DNA of 64,000 nt from Melanocharis versteri (taxonomy: Eukaryota; Chordata; Aves; Passeriformes; Melanocharitidae): the NCBI GenBank assembly GCA_013397845.1, contig VZTG01005248.1, forward strand, positions 1,797,028-1,861,027. Reading direction: 5' to 3'. Positions 1-11,350 of this stretch are shown one piece after another. Position numbers and translations under genes: made by a program. Each line of letters starts with the position of its first letter. Within the stretch, counting starts at the first letter, position 1. Below the pieces are notes generated by a model that was not told the origin of the DNA, did not search any database, and saw only the letters and a list, made by a program, of their open reading frames with translations.

Positions 1-2305
1 TCACTTGGTGTTTCTTTGTGGTGGGGGGGTGGGGAAGGAATAATTAAAAAAAAGAAGAAAGATGTGTCAAAACTGAACATATATGTGTCTTTAAATGTCA
101 ATTAAAAACAATCACAAAAAAAATCCTACTTCAGATCTGTGGCGTTCTCTGTATCTGAAACGGACTTCATTTATAGAAGCTCTCGCACCTTCTGAGAGGC
201 CTGCTTGAATTACCTGTGTCTCTGTGCCCTTCCTGCTGAAGTGCTGATTGAATGTTAGTAGATAGACAAGCAGACCTTAGGAATGTGACAGACAGGTCAC
301 CCTCTAGCCTGTATTCTTGTTACAGACAGAACCACTTTGTCCAAGCCAGTAAGACGTGTTCTGAAAGGTGCCTCCCACACCAACAGCTGATATGGACTAT
401 ACAGATGTAAATTTATTGGTGCAGTTATAACATCCAAGCCCCAGTTCATGTTCAGCAGGTATAACACTAATTGCAGGAACAGTCAAGACACCTCTAATTA
501 GGATAAAATCCATAGACTGCATATAGCTTTTTTGTAAGAATTGCTGAAGCAGGTTAATTGGGAATTCCCTGGTGACAGGGGCTGTGTCTCATAGTTGCAT
601 TGAAATGCTCCTTGGTGCATTAAAGAAGGCTCTGGCAATCAAGAGGCAGGGATCAACGTGGTTTAACACTTTGCAGTGAGATGGAAGTTTCAGAAGCAAT
701 TCTCTCTTCTCTGCTTCCATCATTAACCCTATTGGGGGAGAAACAGTGTCAGAGGTGGAAATAACTATCATATGGATATCAGTGTAGCAGTCTCTTTGCA
801 AACCATCAGATGCAGAACTGTTTGTCATGGGGACTGACTACTAAGATAACATGTAGCAGCAACACCAGCTAGTCTAGACTTCCATGAGCAGCTTATCATG
901 ATTTCGATAGTCCCTTCAGTTTACATTTAAATTCAATCAGGAAGAGCACGATGGCACAGCTGGAATAGCCAACAAGCCAATACTGAAATGTCCACTCCAC
1001 TTCCAGGAGAATTAAATTCATTACTAATTTGTTATGCTTGAGGTACTCATCATATAAAACAGGATATGGAGACAAAATATAGAACCGCTGCAGGCGTGCT
1101 GTTTTTCATGCAGTGAAGGCAGACCATCTCCTTTTTTTCTGGGCAGAGATCTCAAGAGCACTGCTGGTACCATCTGGTGTGGGGCAGGGAAGGAGATTGA
1201 TATAGGTCTTTGGTGAGGGATTAGATCATCTTGCCTTCATACATAGATTTGCCAATATAGCTATTTACTTCTGAACCATGAGTCTCCCCTGGGTTTATAT
1301 TTCAGTGCCTGCTATGTGTTGTTAATCCCATCTGAATCTGGTCATTTCTGGAAGATGAGATAGTTGCTTTTTTAAGCTCTCCAAAGATTTTTGTTAGAAA
1401 GAAACCAATCTTAGGCAAGTGTCCTGTGAAAAAAATGTTTTCCCCTCAGACTAAAACTTGTCTGACAGAAGAGCAGCCAGTTGCATATCACCTAGGAGAC
1501 ACAAAGGATCAGGGGCACATTGCTGCCTGGAATGTGACTTTAGACCCAAGCGACACGTAAACATGAGCATGATGGCTTTGGTTATGGGAGCAACGTCAAT
1601 TTTGTCCCTGTTTGGATAAATAAGTTTGAAATGTTCAGACTCCTTAAGGATTCCCAGCTCCTTGGCACATCATGACAGCCACCTTTAGAGGAGTGCCCGG
1701 AGGATGTGATAGAGTGACAGCACTGGTAACACAAGGGATATGTCTGGTAGAGATAGGCCTTATGAAAGATACATTCTGGGCAGTCTGCCATAGAATGGTT
1801 TTTTGTTGTTGTTTTGTTGTTTGCTTGAATAAGAGGAGAAGTTCCTTGCTGCAAGAGTTATCCTGCTAGGAATGCCTGGCACTAGACCTTGGGAGGCCAC
1901 ACGCTCTAGTAGTGGGGCCTTCAGTTTTGTTTAGTGGGTGGTTAAAGGATGGAAATAATACATGGAATAGCAAAAGGGAGCAGTGTTTCTAACTGTGGCC
2001 AGAAACATGAGTATAAAGGTATTTTCTAGCCAATGTTTTATCATCCCATCACAGAAGACAGACTTTGTGCTTGTGATAATGTTAGGCAAAATGAAAGTGA
2101 TTTGTAGTTAGGATCGCTTCTTTTTAGCCCTGCACAATTCCCTGCTGCAGGCTACAGCATGACACGATGATTCAAAAGGCATTTGGGATACTCTTGTTCA
2201 GGCTGTACCTGACAACGCAGGAGTTCATAGCTAATTGAAAGAGCACTTAATTGCCACATGACAGGAATTAAGCTTCAATTCTGTTTTTCCTTAAAAAAAA
2301 AAAAA
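1..2305. other. Unique AT-rich non-coding DNA
   Basis: No gene, RNA gene or recognisable transposon was found here. The open frames are under 100 codons, overlap on opposite strands and resemble no known protein. A G-rich run sits at about 19-34, but it has too few separate G-tracts for a standard G-quadruplex. The stretch ends in 13 consecutive A's that run directly into an assembly gap. Confidence 0.6.
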
Positions 2306-2350
2306 NNNNNNNNNNNNNNNNNNNNNNNNNNNNNNNNNNNNNNNNNNNNN
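2306..2350. other. Assembly gap (45 N)
   Basis: There are 45 consecutive N, preceded by a 13-base A-run and followed by AAAA. The gap probably sits in a homopolymer or low-complexity tract that the reads did not resolve. Its true length is unknown. Confidence 0.98.
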
Positions 2351-5300
2351 AAAATCTCTTCCTTTCAGGCGTTTGAAAATGCCATTCTTACATATAAAAT
2401 GTTAATTTTTGATTGAACACCCTTAGTGGCCTGAATTTCTGGGTGGAGAACTGTGTGACTAATGGCAATGAGGCATGCAGATCATTACCTATGCAAGGGT
2501 AATTCATATCCAGTCCACAGACAAAATTGCTCAACTATCTGCACTTTAGGCCTGGGAAGTTTTGTAACGTGTAGGCTGCATATGTTTTACACCTATGGTA
2601 GGTGGTCACTGTTCATGATACAACATGCATGACTCAGGAGGGTCTAGAGAGTCAGAGATTTCCCTGCTGACAGAGCTGCTGAGCAGAGTGTGGGGAACCC
2701 TTCTTAAAAAAAACACAGACCCATCTCTTCTCTTGCACAGACAATAAGAGATAGTGCTTCCCCCAGAGGAATTATTGATGTTCGCAGAGAGTAATTATTG
2801 AAATGGTAATCAGGTCTCTCAAACAGGTTGCTGTCAGTTGCTGTTGGGACAGTTATGGGAGCCTCCATTGCAGGGGTTCTTGTGACATCTTCAGCTGGAT
2901 TGATTGAGACCCTCCAAACCACTGTTCTACTCAGTTTTTATAAACCAGCTGTTCTACTATGCAACTGCCCAGCATGTGTGATCTGTCTCGATCAGATGTT
3001 TTAACTGCAGACAAAACACTTCTCAAACATCTTTGCAACCTAAAAATGACAATTTCTTCATCTTTGGGTGTGTTTTCTATTTACAATTGTCTTATCTATG
3101 TACAATCTGATAAATTCTGCAGCAGCAACTACCTGGGAATCTCTGGGAGTTCCTATCCAGGGTGTTTAATCAACACATAAATTAGATTAGTCATAGCAGG
3201 CGCTGTCTGGGGGAATCTTGAGAACTGTCCAAAAATCCCATGGCAAGAGTTCCAGTAACTGTCAGTCAAATACTTTTTTGTGAAGGTGGCTAGGAGCTGG
3301 TCAATCTCCAAGTCATGTCCATTTTCTCAAAGCAGACATTTGCATTACATCTATGCCAATAACTTGCTGTCGAATTCTTGGACCGGTGACAAGGTTCATA
3401 TTTTTAGAGTGCTGGGTGTGCATAAAGGCACAGCCTTCATCATTACCAACATCAGAATTACAACTACTGAAAAAACTGATTTTCACACCACTTGGAATTT
3501 TAGTTTCATTTAGTTATCTCTTGCCATGCTATGACTATATAGAAAAATTTAGATCTAAAGTATTATAATATTCTGTTTACTAGTCAATAAAATCCTAAAA
3601 AAAAAAAAAATTAAAAAATCAGTTATTTATATCCTGTGTTTAGAATCTCTTTGTTTATGGTAAAATTAAGCAAACAAAAGTGAACCGATGAGGCAGATTT
3701 ACACAGGCTTGCAAGCTCTGAAGAAGGTCCCCTGTTGAAGCTGATTTTTCATGTGCATCTCTCTTAACACCAGCTGAGGGCGACAGTCTATAATGATCAC
3801 TCAGTGCTGGTTTTCTCAACTAAGGGGAGACTGGGCTCGACAAAAACTGTAATCTAGGCCATCTCCTGAGAGGAAGAGAGAAGCAGCTTTGCTATTAGGA
3901 TAGTCTATATTTCCATCATTGTCAAGGATATAATAAAAAACCTATTCTATTTATTTTCTGTTTATTTCTTGTGATAGATATAGATGAATGAATTGTGCTA
4001 ACAGACCTAATGTGAAGTCCCTGGTGCGCCAATTGGCAGCATTGCTGTGCAGGAATTTTAGTAGAGAGACGAAAGACTTTTTCTTATAGAGATATGCTGG
4101 ATAGGTTCTTGTCTGTGTGTGAAGGGATATTGGCCACACGTTTGGTATGGCCACTCTCATTAAGGTGTGAAAGGTGTAATCTAGTTATCATCACCCAGTG
4201 AGCTCATACCTAAATGCTGCATAGATATAGGTAGTGAGTGCTACAGTCACAGTAGCATTTACAGAAGCGGTAAATGCACTGTGACCCATAAAAGTAAACA
4301 TGTACTCGGGCCCTGCTATCAAAGGCAGTATCGGTGTAAGGAGAGCTTTGTTACCGTCATCCCTTTAGAACCTGCAACACAGAGAATAATCACTCATCTC
4401 TTAATATTAATGTCAGATTAATTCGATCTGTAAGAGCCATAAATGTGGATTCGTGGTTCCAAAGCAATCTTGAGTGCAGGTCTACTGGGAAGGAATCAGG
4501 GATTTACATGGATGGCATAAATCTAATTTCTCATAACTTATTACAGATATTGACTTGAGACTAGGAGACGACAGCTGATCATTGAGTTTTGTCTCTTTTG
4601 TAACAACATGTTTCCTTATTTTAGTCATGAACAAACATCAAAATTACTTCATAACTGTTCTTATTTCAGTCCAGGAGCTGTCATCAGTGTAAATTGGTTA
4701 CCCCGTATTTACATAGACACACCTGAAATCAGAAGGAGTTTCCTGGCAACCTCATCTTCATCAAAACTTGAAGGAAAAATAATTATATTTAATAGAATAA
4801 AACTTTACTAAATGAAAGGATATGACACTTCAATTTCATTTTCCTAAAGAACATTCGTAGTGCTTTACTTGTTCTTGTTCCCTAAATTTCCTGTCAGTTA
4901 CATAACTCCTTTCTTTAGTTCACAGGCATCACCATCAACTATGTTAAAAGTGCTCTTTACTTCTGTTGAAATTCAAGGTCTCTGTGCCATGATATATCTT
5001 CTGTACATTTTCTTGAGAGGTGTTCAAAAGACAGAATTAAGACAAATGTGCACTACAGAGCTCAAAATATATTCAGTGGATTCAAGTTTAAAAGTTGATA
5101 CAGACACATCATTATAAGAATTAGATATTTTTCTACTGTATTATTTAGAATGCCTATCTTTATAATGCAGGAGCTTAACAACTTTTTTTATTATTATTAT
5201 TTTAGTAAGGTGTGCTAGAAGAAATATTTTGGGTTTATGCTTAACCCTGACATACAGGATGACACTTTGAACAAGGAGCTCCAAAGGAAAAAAATTCTTT

Positions 5301-5741
5301 TATGTGTTCATCAACAGCTTCTGTCAGTCTCTAGGCATGGAGGAGCGAGGAGACCATTCCAGATCTGGGACTGGAGCTTGACTGTCTGTCTGATATAGTA
5401 TACGAGCATGCATAAAATAAACCCAAATTTTAATGAGCATGGAAAAACAGAAATTGAGGCTAAGGAGAACTTTCTTAATCAAGAACCTGACATGGATGAC
5501 TGAATAAAACAAGCACAGTATTGAGTCAATTTATGGGACTGAAATAAAGTAGGATCAGTTAGTCAAGTCTTTTGACATAGAACAGCATAATAATCTGAGA
5601 TTAACCGTAAACTGAAAGCCAGAAAGTGAAATCAGAAGTGCAAAAGAACCTCATGAATAGGAAGTGTTACTTTTTGTAGGCTTCATTGCATATACCAAAT
5701 AAGTAGCTTTATTCTTTTGTTTCTCAACTGGTTAAATAAAA
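2351..5741. other. Unique AT-rich non-coding DNA
   Basis: I see no gene and no clear transposon. An A-run of 14 bases lies at 3597-3610. The several 60-85 codon frames on both strands are of the number and length expected by chance in DNA of this composition, and none has a recognisable domain. Confidence 0.55.
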
Positions 5742-5742
5742 T

Positions 5743-6100
5743 AAATCATAGAATCATAGAATGGTTTGAGTAGGAAAGCACCTTCCAGATCTTCTAGTTC
5801 TGCCCCCCGCTCCCCCCGCCCCCCCTGCCATGGACATGGACACCTCCCACTAGAAGAGGCTGTTCAGAGCCCCATCCTCCTTGGCCTTGAACACTTACAG
5901 GGACGGGGCATCCACAACTTCTCTGGGCAACCTGTGCCAGTGTTTTGCCACCCTCACCATAAAGAATTTCTACCTAATATATAAAATCTAAACCTACCAC
6001 CTTTCAGTTTATAGCCATTACCTCCTGTCTTATCACTACATGCCTATGTCAAAAGTCCCTCTCCATCTTTCTTGTAGGCCACTTTTAATTACTGAGTCGA
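5743..6100 (-). mobile_element. CR1 LINE 3'-end fragment
   Basis: The left edge carries tandem ATCATAGA/ATCATAGAATGG, the reverse complement of the CR1 3'-terminal octamer repeat, so the element faces the minus strand. The diagnostic avian CR1 order follows: 'ccttccagatcttctagtt', a C-rich tract, 'acacctcccactaga', 'ccttgaacacttacaggga', 'cttctctgggcaacctgtg' and 'tctccatctttcttgtaggc'. The copy is diverged and 5'-truncated, ending near 6100 where similarity fades. It encodes no usable protein. The CR1 identity is firm; the right boundary is good to about 20 bases. Confidence 0.93.
5803..5825 (-). repeat. Expanded C-tract inside CR1 (G-rich on minus strand)
   Basis: C6, C6 and a C7 run follow one another with only 1-2 bases between them, at the place where CR1 normally has a single run of about six C's. 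The minus strand is therefore nearly all G and could fold into a G-quadruplex if the longer runs are split. Confidence 0.7.
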
Positions 6101-9100
6101 ATCTGTACGTCACTAAAATATTTTCTGTGATCATCCTTAGTAAACCGGCCATCTCAGTGAAAATATACTGAAATATGCACATCTTTTCAGTATAAAAATG
6201 TACATGCAAACAAAATAAATGTATTAGCAGATGGGTAGATAACTTTCAAAAATGCTGTTCCTAAATTTGGAGGGACTAGATCTAAACTTGATCTAGATTT
6301 AATTAAAATATTTTAAAAATCTGGTTTTTCCTCTTTTGATTGGAAAATTGTATTCCAAAGGGCATATCTCTAGATATTTTGGACTGTTCTGACAGTGAAA
6401 TTAGTTTATTACAATTACTGTGGAAATAAATAGAGTGTGAACAAACAATTCTGCTCACAGTAGGAGCCTCATATTAGAATGAAATCTGACTTTGTGAAGA
6501 ACACTTCACAGCTTTAATGTAATACTGGTTGCAAAATAACTATGTGAACATCATAGGCTATTATTTAAGATAAAAATTGACAGCACTTACTTTAAGTAGT
6601 CAGGTTTTCAAGTTACTACTTAATGCATATAATTTGAAAGAATTCAAATAACTTTGGCTAAGACTCTGACCTCGCAAAGAATCCCCATAGGGCACTGAGG
6701 ATAATGTATAAAAAGTTTATTGCTAGATCTAAATCTGAAGGATCTCCTTAACAAGCATTTGCTGAATGTCATTGAAAATGTTCCTAGCAGCCTTTTTGGA
6801 AAATTCAGTCCTTAAGAACTTAATCTGACACTAGCTATATCTATTTGGAAATCACCCCCTTCTGAGAATATGGAAAGGTCTTTGTGAAACTTAAACTTCA
6901 TTTAAGAGCTTGAGGCCTAATGGGATTTTAAACATTTTACTGACAAAAAACTGCTTTGGCACAGCTATTCCACAGGTGGGGGGCTTTTCTATTCACACTA
7001 AAGGGTTTTTTTTTAATAATTCCAATTACTTTTTTTCTTCTACTACCAAGTAAAATAGAGTTTCGAGGCAGATGAATTTTCATTAAAATTTTATACTCAG
7101 TAAGAAAAGTAGTGAATAAATATTTTAAAAATCAATAACATATAAGAAGTTATAAAAAATTAATTATTCTCTATTAATTAAAACACTATAAACATAAGAT
7201 TGGATTGCTAAAAAGCAGTAGACATAATAAAGAGGACAGATGCTTCCCTAGAAAACAATGATATATTTGTTTTCCTGCAGTATATATGTAGTTCTTCTCA
7301 TAGTTTTGAAGAAAGGTATGAAAAAATAAAAAGGAAATAAAGCCCCCATGTGATCAATGTTCTTTTATAAACACTGAATTTTTAAGGTTTCAATAATTTA
7401 GTATTTATTTGCAATAACATCAACAATAACTTTTAATACTTTGTAAAACACTGATGCTGGAATGAGACATTTCATCTGGACAGTCAGTGGTTCCTATTAC
7501 CCCTCCTTCTGTATACCTATAAATATAGAGCTTCCTTCCTCTTTAGGTATTGCTGTATTGAAAAATGTAATAAATGAAAGAAGAATGAATGATTGTTTAA
7601 GTGTTGCTGACTAATCTTAAATGATTGGCTCATGAGTGTTTTAAAAAGGTTAAAAATTTAACATTAAATTGCATTTGCTATTTGATTTATAGCAGCATAA
7701 AGAGAAATTAGTTTTAATGTGGTCTATCCCAGCACTAGGTATTATGGAAATGATCTGTGAGAAGTTCCCTAAATCCCCAAAAGTTAATATTTTAACAAGA
7801 CGTAAGAGAATGAAAGAAATGGGTTTTATCTACTTAAAATATTGAGGGACTAATCCTGGTGTGATTACCTCTGAGAAGTAAAAAAATACTCACTCTAAAA
7901 TAAGGTGGAGGAAGGCTGCTTGCCACAGGTAATTTGGCAGTGGCTGGGACTTCGAGGGTTGTTTCAGTAATTGTTCAGTCGTCTCTAGCACAGCCTTTTG
8001 TAGGAAGATGGGTGTATTTGCCTTTGGCAATGTCCAAGACTCAGCATGTTTTGGCAGTGCTCCTGTTCTGGTCCCCTGTTCCTCTGTCTGGGCTTCTCCA
8101 GGTGTCACAGGTTACTGCCCTCTCCCCATCCGTGGTGACAGGCGTCCAGCCTGCTCCTTCTTGGTGGCTGTGATCTCCAGGGGTTCGCAACAACGCGGAA
8201 AGATGCTCTTTCAAAACACACGGAGGAAGTCTCTGTATGTTAACCAAAAATTCCTGCTGTTTCTTTCCTTTGTTTATGTTTCCTTATGGATTTTGAAAAA
8301 ATAATAGTTTTACAGATATTCCATTATTTATATTTATACATGGCAAAGCATACCGGTGCTGGCATGACAGTCAAGTGCCTTCAAAATTAATGATATGTAA
8401 CTACAGCCAAAACATGCTATTTCTATTGCATTTTCAGTGTACTGTTTTCAGTATACACTATATCATTTACTTAAATGAGGAATATATATTTCAGAATATA
8501 TCTATCCCAGAAGTCAGAACTTGTTTTAAGCTTTTAAAAATGTGATTTTAGGATAATATGTTCTATTTTGCCTTCAAAGTACTACTTTTGCCAATTTTTA
8601 CAGTGCATGTTGAATGCATTTACACGAATCTTTACGCTTCAAAACAGAACGACTTCAGAATTCATTGGAATTATGATATAATTTAGCATTTTAGAAAGCC
8701 TGTGAAAATATGTCTGGAAGGAACCCATTAACACAAAAGCAAGCTGTTTTGACCTGTCTCTGTATCCATCTTAATAAACCTGCATTCTGTAGAGGCTGAC
8801 ATGTAGGGAACTGGAAGGAAATTGTGGCAAAGCATCACTGCAAGAGCAAAAATAAAATTATGTATTTTGTTCAAGTAGCCCTGTAAAAGGTGTTCAGTAA
8901 AAATAATACAGCCTGGGAAAGGACTTTTATTCTAATTGGATTTTGGTTTTGTTTTCTGTTCTGCTGTATTTTGGGGTATTGGTTTCTTTTGGGGAAAATT
9001 TTTGCTGTCAAATTATTTCAGTTTTATCAGTGTTTCCAACCATGTCCAGAAGGAAACTAGAATGGCCACTGCCCTTGTAGTTAAATAGACTGGTTGCTGT

Positions 9101-11190
9101 AAGAAATTTAGAAAAATTAAAAGACTTCAAATGAAGTCAGGAACTCACCTTTTGGGCTTGTGGGCCCAGAGATTTTACGTACATTTGGAAGCAACTATCT
9201 GCCCACAGATGACTGTCATTTAAACCATGTTTTAGCTCAAATTCTTATACATTCACTTAAAGTTTTAGCAAAAAGTTATTATTTAATTATAAAATGTGTA
9301 ACAGTCAGACCAGTGTCTTCATATCATACAAGCCAAGCAATGGGCAAAGACTATGTGACCTAACAAGTTAATCAAGGGAACATAATTTTTTTAGAATTAT
9401 CTAGTGTCTTCCTTTTACTCTTCAGACATTTTCAAAGTGCTTACTCGAAGTCAAAATATAGTAAGGAAGTCAAGAAAAATTTGAACACATTTATGTTGTA
9501 TTATTATGCGGTGTATATGAGCGGTATAAATGTTCAAATCTGCCTACTAAGTCCTCCAATAAAGAGGTTGTAAAGCTATTTTCTCTGCTAAATATTTCCC
9601 AGTAATAAGCATTCCTTTTACCTTTCTTCTTCCCCCACCACATCCCCACCTCCCAAATGCCAAGGACATTTGAGATATGCAGCTTTTATAAATGCTTAGT
9701 AGTCATAAATTTTTAGAAGAAGTGTCACGATTTCTCATGTCTGGCTCAGGACTCTTCATCATTTGGGTTTAGCAAAACTGCAGATACATTGGTGCATTAA
9801 GCTGCAGAAACAGTGAATTCTCTCAGCCTTAACTTGTTCCCATTTGTCGGAGATAAATACTTTCCATCTCCATACAGATAGAGAGAGATCTTCACACAGA
9901 ATCTAAACTAAACATCATTTGTCAGGAAGAGATGTCCAGATTTCTATATATCCAGATAATATTCTTTCATGGAAATGTAGCTCAAGACAGGGACATTTGT
10001 ACTCAGCACTTATGGCTAAGTAAAAACCAGACAGACCTATTTATAGTGAACCAAAAAAGGAAATCTTTTTCTTCTAGTCTGGAAAATAAATCTGCCACAT
10101 AGTCAAGAATCCAAGAACGTTACTGAACTGAAGAATAAGGAGAAGAGTGGACAATCATAAAGTCAGGCAAACCAGTCGGCAATTGCAAAAAACACTAAAG
10201 GAAAGAGATTCAGAGATCAGGATTGAAGATCAAGAGCCTAGAACACATCTGTAAGTAAGAGGCATATCATACAGAAAACGCTGTGGATTTTCTAAGTGGA
10301 TGCATCCCACAGGGCAGCCCTTCAGGTTTTGCAGATTAATTACAGCCAGATGTAGCTTGATTGCCCAGGTGGAACTGACTGAGACACACAAGAGGCTGAA
10401 CTTCCAATTTCTTTTTGGAACAGAGGTTTCACAAAATGTTTAACCTAATGTTTCTTTATCTCCGAGGACTGGTTTTATTTCCCCTCAGAAAATTCCAAAG
10501 AAAAAAAGTCTGAGGTGGTTTGAAGGATAGCCCTTCTCTTTTTGTTGCCACTCAGAATCAGCAGATGGAAACAGCAGGCTGCAGGAACTGAGCTCTCAGT
10601 TGGTGCCTGGGCAATTGTCTCGTGCCAAGAGAATTGAGAAGGCCACAGAGGAACCAGCTCCCAGCCAGCATTTGGACAAAAGCCATGCCAAGGTGGTTAA
10701 GCAGCCTGTAGGGAAATCTGGCTTCTGCCAGTGTGTAGATGAAGTGCAAGGCACAGTGAAATGTGACTCCCAGCTGGCACAAAGGCAAAAATCCATGCCA
10801 AAATAGTTGATCCAGTCACAGAAAGATGGCCTTCATTGGTACCAGGCCAGATACCAATAGCAGTGAGTTGGGAACAGCTTTCAAAGCTCTCTTGTCTCTT
10901 GCTTCAAATATGAGTCCCTCAGAGCAAGCAGAAAGGGTTCATTACCATTTCCTGAATCTCAGGGGAAAGCAGAGTTCCAACATTGTTTTTACAGCAACCA
11001 GAAGGAAGGAATTTCTATTTCCAGACAGAACATACATAAGGCCAGTGATGACATGCGTAGCAAGAGGAGAAAGGTCCATCCTGTTCATTCACATCCTTAG
11101 CTTCCTCGAAACATTCTTAGATCTTTCTGACACCAATGAGTCATTTGCATCCAATGGATATAATCCAATTGTCGTTCTGTGAGGTTGTTT
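6101..11190. other. AT-rich non-coding DNA
   Basis: No supported gene. At 7890-8250 a less AT-rich patch carries overlapping frames of 68-98 codons on both strands with no recognisable domain. At about 10590-10810 a diverged motif of the form 'ctcccagc...gca...ccatgcca' recurs two or three times at uneven spacing, which may be a decayed repeat. A 118-codon plus frame at 10826-11182 resembles nothing I know. Confidence 0.5.
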
Positions 11191-11350
11191 CTGCTTCACT
11201 GCCATCTCAAGAAGAATGAGATGATGGTTTGTTTCCTGTTTGTGGAGATAGACCTGCTTCCTTTCCTCCTCTGCTTCACTGCCATCTCAAGAAGAATGAG
11301 ATGATGGTTTGTTTCCTGTTTGTGGAGATAGACCTGCTTCCTTTCCTCCT
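11191..11350. repeat. Perfect 80-bp tandem duplication (two copies)
   Basis: Positions 11191-11270 and 11271-11350 are identical over all 80 bases, starting at 'ctgcttcactgccatctc' and ending at 'ctttcctcct'. There is no spacer and I see no mismatch. The unit is not a simple repeat and matches no transposon I recognise. Perfect identity means either a very recent duplication or an assembly duplication. Confidence 0.97.

Noticed and set aside
19..34. G-rich run at the window start
   Set aside because: It gives only a long G7 and a G4 tract, not four separate G-runs.
10826..11182. 118-codon plus frame
   Set aside because: No domain, no splice or promoter context, and such lengths are expected by chance in 64 kb.
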